Of a stretch of DNA of 64,000 nt, positions 10,585-20,530 are shown piece after piece (the first letter of the stretch is position 1; the number at the start of each line of letters is the position of its first letter). Source of the DNA: Buttiauxella brennerae ATCC 51605 (GTDB lineage Bacteria > Pseudomonadota > Gammaproteobacteria > Enterobacterales > Enterobacteriaceae); contig NZ_LXER01000011.1 of the NCBI RefSeq assembly GCF_001654925.1, positions 62,001-126,000 on the forward strand. Direction: 5' to 3'. A program made the translations under genes and the position numbers. The notes under the pieces were generated by a model. The model made no database searches. It was not told the DNA's origin and saw nothing but the letters and a program-made list of their open reading frames with translations.

Positions 10585-12285
10585 ATGACTGAATCTGTAA
10601 AACAGGCGGTAGCCCGCACGGTACGCGCTCCGCATGGCAGCACATTGCACTGCGAAAACTGGTTGATCGAAGCGGCTTATCGCATGATCCAAAACAACCT
10701 CGATCCGGATGTCGCCGAGCGTCCGGAAGATCTGGTGGTGTACGGCGGGATCGGGAAAGCGGCGCGTAACTGGGAATGCTTCGAGCAGATCCTGGCCTCG
10801 CTGCGTACGCTCAAAGCCGATGAAACGCTGCTGGTGCAATCCGGTAAGCCGGTCGGTATTTTCCGCACCCACGCTGACGCACCGCGCGTTTTGATAGCTA
10901 ACTCCAACCTCGTGCCACACTGGGCGACCTGGGATCATTTCCATGAGCTCGATAAAGCCGGGCTGATGATGTATGGCCAGATGACCGCGGGCTCATGGAT
11001 TTACATCGGTGCGCAGGGCATTGTGCAGGGTACGTTTGAAACCTTCGCCGAAGCCGGGCGTCAGCACTACGGTGGTGATTTACGCGGAAAATGGATACTT
11101 ACCGCAGGTCTTGGTGGAATGGGTGGCGCACAGCCACTGGCAGGCGTTCTGGCAGGCGCATCGGTGTTAGCCATTGAGTGCCAGGAGTCACGCATCGATT
11201 TCCGCCTGCGTACCCGTTATCTCGACTATAAAGCGACAAGTCTTGATGAAGCGCTGGCGATGATCGAACAGGCCAATGCGCAGAAAAAAGCGATCTCTGT
11301 TGGGCTGCTGGGTAACGCTGCTGAATTGCTTCCGGAGCTGGTAAAACGTGCCAAAGCGGGCGGTATTAAGCCTGATATCGTGACCGACCAGACTTCGGCC
11401 CATGATCCGATAAACGGTTATTTGCCGTTGGGCTGGACGCTGGAACGCTGGCACAGTGAGCGTGCCTCACAACCGAAAGCCGTGGAAAAAGCCGCACGAG
11501 CCTCTATGGCGGTGCACGTTCAGGCGATGCTAGATTTCTGGGAAATGGGTGTGCCGACGGTGGATTACGGTAATAACATCCGCCAGGTGGCGTTAGATGA
11601 AGGCGTGGAAAATGCCTTTGATTTCCCGGGGTTTGTTCCGGCCTATATTCGCCCGCTGTTCTGCGAAGGCAAAGGGCCGTTCCGTTGGGTCGCGCTTTCG
11701 GGTGACCCGGAAGATATTGCTAAAACCGACGCGAAGCTCAAAGAGCTGTTCCCGGATAACCAGAACCTGCACCGCTGGCTGGATATGGCGCAGGAGCGTA
11801 TTGCTTTCCAGGGCTTACCGGCGCGTATTTGCTGGCTGGGACTGGGCGAGCGCCACCTTGCTGGGCTGGCGTTCAACGAAATGGTGCGAAATGGCGAGCT
11901 GAAAGCGCCAGTGGTTATCGGGCGCGACCATCTGGACTGTGGTTCTGTGGCTTCGCCAAACCGTGAAACGGAATCCATGAAAGATGGCTCTGATGCGGTT
12001 TCCGACTGGCCATTGCTCAACGCGCTGCTAAATACCGCAGGCGGGGCGACCTGGGTGAGTTTGCACCATGGTGGGGGGGTAGGCATGGGCTTCTCGCAAC
12101 ATGCTGGTGTGGTGATTGTGGCCGATGGTACGCCAGAAGCTGCCGTGCGCTTAGGCCGCGTGTTGTGGAATGACCCGGCAACCGGCGTGATGCGCCACGC
12201 CGATGCGGGCTATGAGAGTGCGATTGAATGCGCGCATCGCCATGATTTAAAACTTCCGATGACTAAAACTCATAACGCAAAATAA
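10585..12285 (+). CDS. hutU: Urocanate hydratase (urocanase)
   Basis: HutU adds water to urocanate, using tightly bound NAD as electrophile, to give imidazolonepropionate. The 566-aa protein carries the NAD-binding [11 protein letters not shown] segment from residue 175, the substrate segment [11 protein letters not shown] near 52, and the conserved Cys-containing DHLDCGSV region near 450. An ATG at 10567 overlaps the hutH stop, but the ATG at 10585 has GGGAG 8 nt upstream and gives the more usual N-terminus. It is the second gene of hutHU. Its TAA stop lies in the edge of a shrunken ERIC element. Confidence 0.95.
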   Translation: MTESVKQAVARTVRAPHGSTLHCENWLIEAAYRMIQNNLDPDVAERPEDLVVYGGIGKAARNWECFEQILASLRTLKADETLLVQSGKPVGIFRTHADAPRVLIANSNLVPHWATWDHFHELDKAGLMMYGQMTAGSWIYIGAQGIVQGTFETFAEAGRQHYGGDLRGKWILTAGLGGMGGAQPLAGVLAGASVLAIECQESRIDFRLRTRYLDYKATSLDEALAMIEQANAQKKAISVGLLGNAAELLPELVKRAKAGGIKPDIVTDQTSAHDPINGYLPLGWTLERWHSERASQPKAVEKAARASMAVHVQAMLDFWEMGVPTVDYGNNIRQVALDEGVENAFDFPGFVPAYIRPLFCEGKGPFRWVALSGDPEDIAKTDAKLKELFPDNQNLHRWLDMAQERIAFQGLPARICWLGLGERHLAGLAFNEMVRNGELKAPVVIGRDHLDCGSVASPNRETESMKDGSDAVSDWPLLNALLNTAGGATWVSLHHGGGVGMGFSQHAGVVIVADGTPEAAVRLGRVLWNDPATGVMRHADAGYESAIECAHRHDLKLPMTKTHNAK

Positions 12286-12328
12286 TTCGAGTTGCAGCCA
12301 ACACCGCTGCGGCTCGAAGTATGAAGCG
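12281..12328. repeat. Internally deleted ERIC element, doubling as a hairpin between hutU and yddG
   Basis: AATAATTCGAGTTGCAG joins directly to CCAACACCGCTGCGGCTCGA and then AGTATGA. These are the two outer ends of an ERIC element with the middle (roughly 75-80 bp) missing. The join is at a TGCAG repeat present in both arms of complete copies. What remains folds into a hairpin (TTCGAG-TGCAGC against GCTGCG-GCTCGAA) between the convergent hutU and yddG, where it could act in transcript termination. There is no T run. Confidence 0.65.
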
Positions 12329-13219
12329 TTAGCTATAGCGGCGGGTTGCGAGCCAACATAACAATGACCCGCCGACTACCATAATCACACCCTGCCAGAA
12401 CGCCCAACCCGGATGCAAACCCAACCACAAACTCGCCATTAACGCCGATAACACTGGCGTAAAATACGAGGCTGTCGCCAGCAACGTCATGTTCCCGCGC
12501 TGAATGCCGTGATTCCAGGCCGAGTAGGCCACTGCCGTTGAAACACCCATAAATAGAAGTTGCAGTGTCGAAGGTAGCGTAAAGTGAATCGGCGCTTCGC
12601 TAACGAAAACGAACTTCACCCACAACACGATGGCGGTGGCGCAAAAAAACAGCGAGACACCATTTTTCCCGTGACTCCAGCGGCGTGTCACGTTGCAGTA
12701 CAGCGCCCAAATTAACGCGGCGGCAAAAGCCAGTCCATATGCCAGCGGGTTATCGAGAATGTTGTGCCACATCTGAAGCGGCGACCAGTCGCCATCACCT
12801 TTCATCACCTGAACGATGCCAGCAAGTGACAGCGCAAGCCCCGGCCAGAGCCATAAATTGCTGCGTTGCTGGTTGATAAACAGCGCCAGCAAGATGGTCA
12901 GACTCGGCCACAAATAGTTAATCATCCCCAGTTCCAGCGACTGGCTACGGCTGTGTGCCAGCCCAATGGCCAGTGCGAGGCTGATTTCATAAGTGACGAA
13001 TAACGTGCCGCCTATCCACAAATAGCGAGACGGGATTTCACGAACTTTCGGTAAGCCGCGCACCAGGCACAGGCAAACTGCGCTGACGGTATAAATCAGT
13101 GCGGCGCCACTCACGGGGCCAAAGTGTTCGCTGATACTGCGCAGTAAACCAACCGAGGTGCTCCAGAGGAGGATCGCCAGCAGGCCAAAGGCCGTGGCGC
13201 GTTTTGCAGAGCTGTCCAT
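12329..13219 (-). CDS. yddG: Aromatic amino acid exporter YddG (DMT superfamily)
   Basis: This 296-aa protein has ten predicted membrane helices arranged as two EamA repeats. It resembles E. coli YddG, an exporter of aromatic amino acids and some analogues: LLWSTSVGL near residue 17, NYLWPSLTIL near 100, YAAWN-like YSAWNHGI near 233, the SYFTPVLS turn near 250 and the ending GGSLLCWLATRR. In E. coli yddG is elsewhere on the map, so its position between hutU and nadE is a difference in gene order. It is transcribed alone and faces hutU. The substrate is inferred from the family. Confidence 0.8.
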   Translation of the reverse strand: MDSSAKRATAFGLLAILLWSTSVGLLRSISEHFGPVSGAALIYTVSAVCLCLVRGLPKVREIPSRYLWIGGTLFVTYEISLALAIGLAHSRSQSLELGMINYLWPSLTILLALFINQQRSNLWLWPGLALSLAGIVQVMKGDGDWSPLQMWHNILDNPLAYGLAFAAALIWALYCNVTRRWSHGKNGVSLFFCATAIVLWVKFVFVSEAPIHFTLPSTLQLLFMGVSTAVAYSAWNHGIQRGNMTLLATASYFTPVLSALMASLWLGLHPGWAFWQGVIMVVGGSLLCWLATRRYS

Positions 13220-13238
13220 GAGTTTCCAGATAAATATT

Positions 13239-13289
13239 GTCGGATGTCGCTGCGCTAATCCGACCTACAAAAATGTAGCGACATCCGAC
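13239..13289. repeat. REP-like palindrome, shortened pair
   Basis: The first 30 nt (GTCGGATGTCGCTGCGCTAA, then TCCGACCTAC) match the unit at 3875. The inverted partner is reduced to GTAGCGACATCCGAC, so the outer 12-bp arms (13239-13250 and 13278-13289) are exact inverted repeats. It lies between yddG and nadE, both on the minus strand. Confidence 0.7.
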
Positions 13290-13306
13290 GGTGTTATCAG
13301 AAATAA

Positions 13307-14131
13307 CTATTTCCAGAAATCATCAAACACAGTGATCGGTGGGCGACGTTTGTGCTCAGTTTTCAAATACCAGCCTTCGATGATTTTGCTGGTGGCTTCA
13401 TCAAGCTTTTTGCCTTCCAGGTAGTCGTCAATTTGCTCGTAAGTCACGCCGAGTGCCACTTCATCTGGCAGAGAAGGGCGATCATCTTCGAGATCGGCGG
13501 TTGGCGCTTTATTGTATAAATGCTCTGGGCAGCCGAGAGTTTTTAACAGTGCTTTGCCCTGGCGTTTGTTCAGGCGGAAGATTGGGTTGATATCAGTGCC
13601 GCCGTCGCCGTATTTGGTGAAGAAACCAGTTACTGCTTCTGCGCCATGGTCAGTCCCAACCACTACGCCTTTGGTCATTCCGGCAATGCTGTACTGAGCT
13701 TTCATACGCTCGCGTGCTTTTTCGTTGCCGCGAATAAAATCGCTCAGTTCAATACCGGCTTCGCGCAGCGCTTCTTCACTCGCCAGCACCGCACCTTTAA
13801 TGTTTACGGTTAACACACGGTCTGGTCGGATAAAGGCGATAGCATCCTGGCAATCTTGTTCATCGGCCTGCACGCCAAAGGGTAAACGCACGGCGATAAA
13901 CTGATAGCTGTCGTCACCGGTTTCTTTACGCAATTCGCTGATGGCCAGTTGGCAGAGTTTGCCCGTCAGGGTTGAGTCCTGGCCGCCGCTTATCCCCAAC
14001 ACCAGGGATTTAAGAAACGGGTAGGTGGTCAGGTATGACTTCAGAAAATCAACGCTAAGACGAATTTCGTGTTGCGGGTCGATTTGTGGTTTAACCCCTA
14101 ATGCCTGGATAATCTCTTGTTGCAGAGCCAT
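13307..14131 (-). CDS. nadE: NH3-dependent NAD+ synthetase
   Basis: NadE amidates nicotinic acid adenine dinucleotide to NAD with ATP and ammonia. It has 274 aa (E. coli 275) and carries the N-type ATP pyrophosphatase P-loop [11 protein letters not shown] near residue 45, the [20 protein letters not shown] substrate region near 160 and the usual C-terminus KRRPP..FDDFWK. A GAGG site precedes the ATG. It is divergent from osmE, as in E. coli. The cho gene that lies next to nadE in K-12 is not present here. Confidence 0.96.
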   Translation of the reverse strand: MALQQEIIQALGVKPQIDPQHEIRLSVDFLKSYLTTYPFLKSLVLGISGGQDSTLTGKLCQLAISELRKETGDDSYQFIAVRLPFGVQADEQDCQDAIAFIRPDRVLTVNIKGAVLASEEALREAGIELSDFIRGNEKARERMKAQYSIAGMTKGVVVGTDHGAEAVTGFFTKYGDGGTDINPIFRLNKRQGKALLKTLGCPEHLYNKAPTADLEDDRPSLPDEVALGVTYEQIDDYLEGKKLDEATSKIIEGWYLKTEHKRRPPITVFDDFWK

Positions 14132-14396
14132 TTAACCCTCCGGTTACGGTGTACCTGCACGCGCAGGCAGCAAAAGCTATTTTTGTTAAAACTACCCGTT
14201 TGTGGGTAAAACGACAAGACTCATACGATCACTGTGGAGTCATTTGGCGCGATTTAGAGCGATCTGGAGTTAACCTTGTGTTTTGTCTAATAATCCTAAA
14301 ATTTGTTCATTTGGTCCGCTTAGTTGAAAAATACGCTTTTATATTCCAGGCTTATCTAACACGCATGAGCAATACCCTGAAAAACGAGGATAAAAT

Positions 14397-14735
14397 ATGA
14401 ACAAGACTTTTGCAGGAATTTTAAGTGCAGCAGCGGTTATGACTATGCTTGCTGGTTGTACAGCCTATGATCGCACTAAAGATCAGGTTGCAACGCCAGT
14501 GGTTAAAGATGTGAAGAAAGGCATGAGCCGTGAGCAAGTGCAACAGGTAGCAGGTAAACCTTCATCAGAAGTGACGATGATTCACGCACGTGGTACTTGC
14601 CAGACGTACATTCTTGGCCAGCGTGATGGCAAAACCGAAACTTATTTCGTCGCACTTGATGAAACCGGGCATGTCATGAATTCGGGTTATCAGACTTGTG
14701 CTGAGTACGATACCGATCCACAAGTTAAGAAATAA
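14397..14735 (+). CDS. osmE: Osmotically inducible lipoprotein OsmE
   Basis: OsmE is a 112-aa outer-membrane lipoprotein of the SmpA/OmlA (BamE-like) family, induced by osmotic stress and on entry into stationary phase. The signal peptide ends in the lipobox LAGC (Cys21). The mature part is nearly the same as the E. coli protein over [14 protein letters not shown] and [21 protein letters not shown] site precedes the ATG. The 265-nt gap to the divergent nadE holds its promoter; I could not place -35 and -10 boxes with confidence. A strong terminator follows. Confidence 0.96.
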   Translation: MNKTFAGILSAAAVMTMLAGCTAYDRTKDQVATPVVKDVKKGMSREQVQQVAGKPSSEVTMIHARGTCQTYILGQRDGKTETYFVALDETGHVMNSGYQTCAEYDTDPQVKK

Positions 14736-14774
14736 TTCCCCGACATTTTTCGCGTTGCGGATGAGTTTCAACAG

Positions 14775-14803
14775 AAAGCCGTCACTGATGTGACGGCTTT
14801 TTT
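14775..14803 (+). terminator. Terminator of osmE
   Basis: Stem AAGCCGTCAC / GTGACGGCTT with a short loop and a T6 run, in the 70-nt gap between osmE and the convergent katE. The T run is only on the plus strand. Confidence 0.9.
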
Positions 14804-14808
14804 GTGAC

Positions 14809-17070
14809 TTAAGCGGGGATATGGCCGATTTTATTGCTGCGCGACCAGACGCGGTGCGCGGCGAGTAGTTTCAGGAAATCATCGGTAAACGAAGTGGTGA
14901 CAGTGTCACCTTCTACAACACCTTCCTCGCCCTGATTGTTATCGATTCCCAGCCGCTTTTTAAACTGGCGGGCATCACCGGCAAGCCCAATGACTTTCAA
15001 GTGTTTATAAGCCTCCAGTAAATAATAAGCCGCATCACCATTGTTCAGAATTGAAGTGAGATCGCCGCCGGGAACAATCACCGCATCCACAGTGACCGAT
15101 GGCGAACCGGTAAAGGTAGCACCTACCGGGAGCAGTGAACCGTCGTCAGCGGTAACCTCACCCATTCGGGAAAAGAGCAGTTTACTGTGCACACCTTCAG
15201 CTTTCAGCGCTTGCATTATCAACAGCACATCCGCCGCATTGGTTTTTTCATTAAGCAAAATAGCCACCACCCGGCCTTTCACCGAACCGCTTGGCACGGC
15301 ATACAAGCTAAGACTTGGATCTTTCTTCAGGCCATTGACATCTTTTGGCGGCGCAACGTGCATTTGCTCATCGGAAAGCTCGATCCCCAGGTTTTCTGCA
15401 ACCGGGTGGGCGAGGGAAATATCAATGTGCGTCAGATGATCCAGCACTCTTTCACGAATGTACGGCCGGGCAACTTTCGACAATTCGAAACTAAACGCGC
15501 TGATGATGTGCTGCTGCTCAATGGGGGTCTGGCTTTGCCAGAATAGCCGCGGCTGGGAGTAGTATTCGCCAAACGACGGGCTGCGCTCGCGAATGATATG
15601 GCCTTCAACTCGCGCGTGATAACTTTCGAAACCGCCGCGTTTTGGCCCCGGAGGCGTTTCGCGCGGCCAGTTGTCGTTGATGGAGTTCGGCTCATAGTTG
15701 GCAGGGTTGCTGTCGATATCCATGCGGTGCATGCCGTCACGCTGGAAATTGTGATACGGGCAGACCGGGCGATTTATCGGGATTTCATGGAAGTTCGGCC
15801 CGCCGAGGCGGCTGATTTGTGTATCGGTGTAGGAGAACAAACGCCCTTGCAACAGCGGGTCGTTACTAAAATCTAACCCAGGAACGATATGACCCGGATG
15901 GAATGCCACTTGTTCGTTTTCGGCAAAGAAGTTATCCGGGTTGCGGTTCAGTATCATTTTGCCCACCAGATGAACCGGCACCAGCTCTTCGGGGATCAGT
16001 TTGGTGGGGTCGAGCAGGTCGAAATCATACTTAAATTCGTCTTCTTCCGGGATTAATTGCAGGCCCAGTTCATATTCCGGGAAATCACCCGCTTCAATCG
16101 CTTCCCACAGGTCGCGGCGATGGAAGTCGGGGTCACGGCCCGTCAGTTTTTGTGACTCATCCCAAAGCAAAGAGGCTTTACCTGCGGTCGGTTTCCAGTG
16201 GAAGCGCACGAAGGTGGCTTTCCCTTCGGCGTTGATCATGCGGAAGGTGTGGATACCAAAACCTTCCATTGTGCGATAACTGCGTGGCAGACCACGGTCA
16301 GACATCGCCCACATGACGTTGTGCAGCGTTTCAGGTTGCAGGGAGACATAATCCCAGAAGGTGTCGTGCGCGCTGCCACCTTGCGGGATAGCCCAGTGTG
16401 GCTCAGGTTTTACCGCATGCACGAAGTCCGGGAATTTATGCGCATCCTGAATGAAAAACACCGGGGTGTTGTTACCGACTAAATCGAAAATGCCTTCCTC
16501 GGTGTAGAACTTGGTGGCAAAGCCACGGATATCACGCACGGTGTCGGCTGAACCTGCGCCACCCTGAACGGTAGAAAAGCGCACAAAGACCGGGGTGATT
16601 TTGTCAGGGTCAGAAAGAAAATCTGCCTTAGTGACTTCCGCCATATTTTTGTAAGACTGGAAATAACCATGTGCCGCCGAACCTCGGGCATGAACGATGC
16701 GCTCGGGGATACGCTCATGGTCAAAATGGGTAATTTTTTCTCGCAGGATGAAATCTTCCAGAAGCGTAGGCCCACGCGTACCGGCGCGCAGTGAGTTTTG
16801 GTCATCGGCAATGCGCACGCCCTGGTTGGTGGTCAGCGGGAAGTTTTCGCCATTTTTGCGATGCACATCGAGCGATTTTAATTTTTCGTTGGCGGTATCC
16901 GGGCTTTTAAAACTCCCGGCGGCAGTGGGTTGTGCACCCGGAGGGCTGGGTTCAGTTGTAGGGCGGTGCGATCCGTCCTCAGGGGCCAGCGAATCCATGC
17001 CTGGCTTCGATTCATCAGCGTTATGAATTGGTGCCCGGTGAGTTAAAGGATGTTTTTTATCGGTAGGCAT
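14809..17070 (-). CDS. katE: Catalase HPII
   Basis: This large-subunit monofunctional catalase removes hydrogen peroxide in stationary phase. It has 753 aa, the same length as E. coli HPII. The N-terminal extension (about 75 residues) precedes the catalase core with the catalytic His127 ([12 protein letters not shown]), the NNTPVFF segment holding the catalytic Asn near 200, and the haem-ligand region RLFSYTDTQ near 415. The C-terminal flavodoxin-like domain follows (KGRVVAILL, then AVIVPGGD). Sigma-S control is known for the family. It is convergent with osmE; the chbBCARFG genes found between osmE and katE in K-12 are absent. Confidence 0.97.
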   Translation of the reverse strand: MPTDKKHPLTHRAPIHNADESKPGMDSLAPEDGSHRPTTEPSPPGAQPTAAGSFKSPDTANEKLKSLDVHRKNGENFPLTTNQGVRIADDQNSLRAGTRGPTLLEDFILREKITHFDHERIPERIVHARGSAAHGYFQSYKNMAEVTKADFLSDPDKITPVFVRFSTVQGGAGSADTVRDIRGFATKFYTEEGIFDLVGNNTPVFFIQDAHKFPDFVHAVKPEPHWAIPQGGSAHDTFWDYVSLQPETLHNVMWAMSDRGLPRSYRTMEGFGIHTFRMINAEGKATFVRFHWKPTAGKASLLWDESQKLTGRDPDFHRRDLWEAIEAGDFPEYELGLQLIPEEDEFKYDFDLLDPTKLIPEELVPVHLVGKMILNRNPDNFFAENEQVAFHPGHIVPGLDFSNDPLLQGRLFSYTDTQISRLGGPNFHEIPINRPVCPYHNFQRDGMHRMDIDSNPANYEPNSINDNWPRETPPGPKRGGFESYHARVEGHIIRERSPSFGEYYSQPRLFWQSQTPIEQQHIISAFSFELSKVARPYIRERVLDHLTHIDISLAHPVAENLGIELSDEQMHVAPPKDVNGLKKDPSLSLYAVPSGSVKGRVVAILLNEKTNAADVLLIMQALKAEGVHSKLLFSRMGEVTADDGSLLPVGATFTGSPSVTVDAVIVPGGDLTSILNNGDAAYYLLEAYKHLKVIGLAGDARQFKKRLGIDNNQGEEGVVEGDTVTTSFTDDFLKLLAAHRVWSRSNKIGHIPA

Positions 17071-17217
17071 TAAATATTTCTCCTTTAGTTAAAGATGTTC
17101 TTTGGAGGCAAAACAGCTTTAACTATAGGACAAGGTCATCTCAACGCGAGACTAAGAGGGGTGTTCTCCGCTATCATAGCGAAGTTGTTCATCAATTTAG
17201 TTTTGATTCCATTGCCT

Positions 17218-17457
17218 ATGAAACCTTTGCGCCAACCAAGTACTCGTCCTGTTCTTACGTATCGACCGCGTGTTGAACCCGCGCCACCCTCTCATGCTTC
17301 GCGATTAGATGGGTTTAAGGATGTATGGCTGTTACGTAATCGCTACGTGGCTTTTGTGCTGGTAGGGAATGCGTTCCGCCAGTCGCCGCCCTTTACGGTG
17401 CCGGAGTCGGCACAACGCTGGGCGACGCAGGTCAGAAATGAAAATGAAATTTTCTGA
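17218..17457 (+). CDS. cedA: Cell division modulator CedA
   Basis: CedA is a small basic DNA-binding protein that counteracts the division block caused by DnaA over-initiation, and it has been reported to bind RNA polymerase. The frame opens far upstream, but the family-like start is the ATG at 17218 (MKPLRQPSTRPVLTYRPR), giving 79 aa against about 80 in E. coli. Conserved stretches are EPAPPSHA, DVWLLRNRYVAFVL and FTVPESAQRWA. No strong ribosome site is visible at this ATG. It lies divergent from katE, matching the katE-cedA neighbourhood of E. coli. Confidence 0.9.
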   Translation: MKPLRQPSTRPVLTYRPRVEPAPPSHASRLDGFKDVWLLRNRYVAFVLVGNAFRQSPPFTVPESAQRWATQVRNENEIF

Positions 17458-17480
17458 GAAATTAACGTGTAACGGCGGTT

Positions 17481-18167
17481 TTACCCGCCGTTACTGATCT
17501 GCTCAAACACTTCACAGCCAGTATCAAAACCTTCCGTGCAACTCACATTCAACCAGTGCAATGCCTTTTGCTTATTAACGGCTATAAAGCCTTTTTCGCC
17601 GTTTAAAAACAGCGTGCCAGCCCAGTATTCGGCATATCCGGTGCGGGAAAGCGCTGAACTGCGCTTAAACCAGAACGTCGCTTTTTCATCGTCCTGAGCC
17701 ATTCCCACGCCGTTGGCGTAGAGCATGCCAATAAACATTTGGGCATCGACCGCGGAGTCACTTTCTAAATCTTGTGAGGCGCTCTCCAGCAGCTTCATGG
17801 CTTTTGGGTAATCGGGATTCCCTGCCTGAGTGTTGACAAGAATGCGCGCCAGAATCACCTGACCTGATTTACTGCCTCGTTCGACCGCCTGTTCGGCTAA
17901 CGACTTCGCTTGCGGGTAGTCCGCAGCGGAAGGCTCCCGGATTTTCAATTGGGCAAGCAGAGCAGGGGCATCGGGATCCCCTTGCGCCGCTGATTTCACA
18001 GCCCAGGATTCTGCTTGTTGATATTCGCCTGCGCTAAATAGCGTATCGGCGAGGTAAAACTGAGCGCGGCTATCGCCTGCCTGCGCTTGTTGCAGGTAAG
18101 GATTATCAGGCGTTTCTGCCCATGCTGTGGCGGAGAACATGAAGAATAAGAACGAAAGTTGTTTCAT
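17481..18167 (-). CDS. Secreted Sel1-repeat (TPR-like) protein
   Basis: This 228-aa protein begins with a signal peptide (MKQLSFLFFMFSATAWA-E). It then has four to five Sel1/TPR-like repeats: AQAGDSRAQFYLADTLF, SAAQGDPDAPALLAQL, AVERGSKSGQVILARIL, AQMFIGMLYANGVGMAQD and a final LHWLNVSCTEGFDTGC with two cysteines. Proteins of this kind are usually periplasmic adaptors; the partner is unknown. The ATG at 18167 is preferred to the TTG eight codons upstream because it starts directly with the signal peptide. It sits tail-to-tail with cedA and is probably transcribed alone. I know no E. coli gene at this place. Confidence 0.75.
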   Translation of the reverse strand: MKQLSFLFFMFSATAWAETPDNPYLQQAQAGDSRAQFYLADTLFSAGEYQQAESWAVKSAAQGDPDAPALLAQLKIREPSAADYPQAKSLAEQAVERGSKSGQVILARILVNTQAGNPDYPKAMKLLESASQDLESDSAVDAQMFIGMLYANGVGMAQDDEKATFWFKRSSALSRTGYAEYWAGTLFLNGEKGFIAVNKQKALHWLNVSCTEGFDTGCEVFEQISNGG

Positions 18168-18228
18168 TGGGAAAGCGTCCGTAGAAGGCAAGATTATCGG
18201 CTCCCTATGCGGGGGCTCTAAATTATCA

Positions 18229-18262
18229 ATAAAAAACGGCTCCCTGTTACTGGAGCCGTTTT
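18229..18262 (-). terminator. Terminator of tcyP
   Basis: Stem AAAACGGCTCC / GGAGCCGTTTT with an 8-nt loop. Read on the minus strand it ends in TTTTTTATTG, just downstream of the tcyP stop. Confidence 0.85.
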
Positions 18263-18296
18263 ATTGTCGCAGATTCTACGGTGGTTTTGCTACCGG

Positions 18297-19688
18297 TTAG
18301 CGATGCGCCAATTCTGCTTCTTCGTCGCTATCGAGGATGTCTTTATCGGTTTGCTTCATCAACTGGCTGGTGATAGTACCAGCCGTCATGGAACCGCTAA
18401 CGTTCAGCGCGGTGCGACCCATATCGATAAGCGGCTCAACAGAAATCAGCAGCGCAACCAGTGTAACCGGCAAGCCCATTGCTGGCAGAACAATCAGTGC
18501 CGCAAACGTTGCACCGCCACCAACACCAGCAACACCTGCAGAACTCACAGTGACGATACCGACAAGCGTTGCAATCCAGACCGGGTCCAGCGGGTTAATC
18601 CCAACGGTTGGTGCCACCATGACCGCCAGCATTGCAGGATACAGACCCGCACAACCGTTCTGGCCAATTGTTGCACCAAAGGAAGCGGCAAAGCTTGCGA
18701 TGGACTCAGGCACACCCAGGCGGCGAGTTTGCGCTTCCACGTTCAATGGAATACTGGCTGCACTGGAACGGCTGGTGAAGGCAAATGTCAGCACCGGCCA
18801 GACTTTACGGAAGTATTTCAGTGGGCTCACGCCATTAACTGCGAGCAATACTGCGTGCACGCCGAAGATAATTGCCAGACCCAGGTAAGAGGCAACCACG
18901 AAGCTGCCGAGCTTGATGATGTCCTGCAGGTTTGAACCGGCAACGACTTTGGTCATCAGCGCGAGTACGCCGTATGGCGTCAGTTGCATGACCAGACGCA
19001 CCAACTTCATTACCCAGCTTTGCAGCGTGTCGATAGCCACCAGAACACGTTCACCTTTAGGCGCGTCGTCTTTGAGTAATTTCAGTGCGGCGACACCCAG
19101 GAAAGCGGCGAAAATCACGACGCTGATGATAGAGGTCGGATTCGCCCCGGTCAGGTCAGCAAACGGGTTTTTCGGTACAAATGACAGAATCAATTGTGGC
19201 ACGTTCAGGTCTGCTACTTTGCCCACATAAGTGGTTTCAATAGCGCTTAGACGGGCGGTTTCCGCGGTCCCCTGAACCAGGCCTTCAGCCGTCAAACCAA
19301 ACAGGTTGGTGACCAGCACGCCGACCAGCGCAGAAATCAGGGTGGTAAACAGCAAGGTTCCGATGGTCAGGAAGCTGATTTTACCCAGTGAGGACGCATT
19401 ATGCAGACGAGCAACGGCACTCAGAATAGAGGCGAACACCAGCGGCATAACGATCATTTGCAGCAGTTGAACATAACCGTTACCAACGATGTTAAACCAT
19501 TGGATAGATTGTTTTAGTACCGGACTGTCTTCGCCATAAATAGTGTGCAGCGCCAGGCCAAAGACCACGCCAATAACCAGACCAAGCAGTACTTTCTTCG
19601 CGAGGCTCCACTGTTTGTGGCGAGTTTGCGCCAGCAAAAGCAGTAGAATAACGAACACAATAACGTTCGCTATAAGTGGAAAATTCAT
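18297..19688 (-). CDS. tcyP: L-cystine:cation symporter TcyP (YdjN)
   Basis: TcyP takes up L-cystine and belongs to the dicarboxylate/amino acid:cation symporter (DAACS) family in the inner membrane. The protein is 463 aa, equal to E. coli YdjN, and is highly similar throughout ([33 protein letters not shown], the serine-rich substrate loop; [13 protein letters not shown]; the C-terminal [13 protein letters not shown]). The open frame has 16 extra codons upstream, but the ATG at 19688 has AGGAG 9 nt before it. CysB control is known in E. coli; no site was assigned here. Confidence 0.95.
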   Translation of the reverse strand: MNFPLIANVIVFVILLLLLAQTRHKQWSLAKKVLLGLVIGVVFGLALHTIYGEDSPVLKQSIQWFNIVGNGYVQLLQMIVMPLVFASILSAVARLHNASSLGKISFLTIGTLLFTTLISALVGVLVTNLFGLTAEGLVQGTAETARLSAIETTYVGKVADLNVPQLILSFVPKNPFADLTGANPTSIISVVIFAAFLGVAALKLLKDDAPKGERVLVAIDTLQSWVMKLVRLVMQLTPYGVLALMTKVVAGSNLQDIIKLGSFVVASYLGLAIIFGVHAVLLAVNGVSPLKYFRKVWPVLTFAFTSRSSAASIPLNVEAQTRRLGVPESIASFAASFGATIGQNGCAGLYPAMLAVMVAPTVGINPLDPVWIATLVGIVTVSSAGVAGVGGGATFAALIVLPAMGLPVTLVALLISVEPLIDMGRTALNVSGSMTAGTITSQLMKQTDKDILDSDEEAELAHR

Positions 19689-19826
19689 CCCGTATCTCCT
19701 GAGTTTCGTCATTTTGATTGGGTGGTCTGAAGCCACCTCAGTTTATTTTTAGATCGTACCAGAAGCCGGGAGTTAGTCTTATATTCAAAAAGAATTGATT
19801 ATTACTTTTTGAACTATTTCGCCTAA

Positions 19827-20417
19827 TTACTGTTCCAGGTGTTTATTTAAAAGGCTGTTGAAGGTCATTTGCATTGAAATTATCACCTGCGATGACCAAC
19901 GCACTGCACTGTTGTCGGGCAAACCCTGAGGCATCCATACTGCTAACCCAAATAGCGCCATGCATAAAGCACGCTCAAGCTGGTTGCCTTTTTGCGGCCT
20001 GATTATCGGGAAACGAAAGCGCCAGCGGCATGGCCAAAGTAGCGGCACACCGGCAGGCGTCAGCATATCGGCGAGAATATGGCTTAAATAGCCCAGCACC
20101 ATACTTTGCAGGGCATCGGCGGGAATCACCCAGGTTTCAGGGACTTTGAGGTAGAACAGCGCAAGGCTTGCGAATACCGCAAACAAACTGTGTGTAAACC
20201 CGCGATGGCCGCAGGCGCGGGCGATGGGTTTTGAAACCCAGGGTAAGCGCTGGCCAAGAAATGACTTCGGATGGTCAATATCAGGCAGCAAACAGGTAAG
20301 GATGGCTGAGGGCACAATATGCCACCAGTCTCCTTGAGCAAGCACAGGCGTGAGTTCGGCGTTTTTAGCGAATACTGCGCAGGCAATGGAAAAAAGAAGG
20401 TGGCCTTCCGCCGTCAT
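19827..20417 (-). CDS. ydjM: SOS-regulated inner membrane protein YdjM
   Basis: This 196-aa member of the YdjM/YfhO-type metal-dependent membrane hydrolase family (DUF457) has the same length as E. coli YdjM and is near-identical at the start (MTAEGHLLFSIACAVFAKNA). Features are the LLPDIDHP motif near residue 43, the GHRGFTHSL motif near 70 and GYLSHILADMLTPAGVP near 108, all rich in His and Asp as in membrane metal hydrolases. Its activity is not known. Two LexA-type boxes lie just upstream, fitting its known SOS induction in E. coli. Confidence 0.94.
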   Translation of the reverse strand: MTAEGHLLFSIACAVFAKNAELTPVLAQGDWWHIVPSAILTCLLPDIDHPKSFLGQRLPWVSKPIARACGHRGFTHSLFAVFASLALFYLKVPETWVIPADALQSMVLGYLSHILADMLTPAGVPLLWPCRWRFRFPIIRPQKGNQLERALCMALFGLAVWMPQGLPDNSAVRWSSQVIISMQMTFNSLLNKHLEQ

Positions 20418-20435
20418 GATACTACCTGGATGAAA

Positions 20436-20470
20436 ACTGTCGATTCATACAGTATAGGGATTTTATACAG
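20436..20470. promoter_or_regulatory. LexA boxes upstream of ydjM
   Basis: ACTGTCGATTCATACAGT (20436-20453) contains CTG-N10-CAG and ends in 5-bp inverted repeats, so it is a good LexA box. A second, weaker box (TAGGGATTTTATACAG, 20455-20470) has one full half site. They begin 19 nt before the ydjM start. Paired boxes here agree with what is known of E. coli ydjM. Confidence 0.8.
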
Positions 20471-20530
20471 TAGACGGAAGAGGTGACGGCGTAACATTTT
20501 GCTACCGCCGGTTGCCCCGGCGGCGCGTGT

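Noticed and set aside
18264-18935. 223-codon plus-strand frame opposite tcyP
   Set aside because: Cys/Arg/His/Thr/Asn-rich translation of the complementary strand of a membrane protein gene; it also runs over the terminator.
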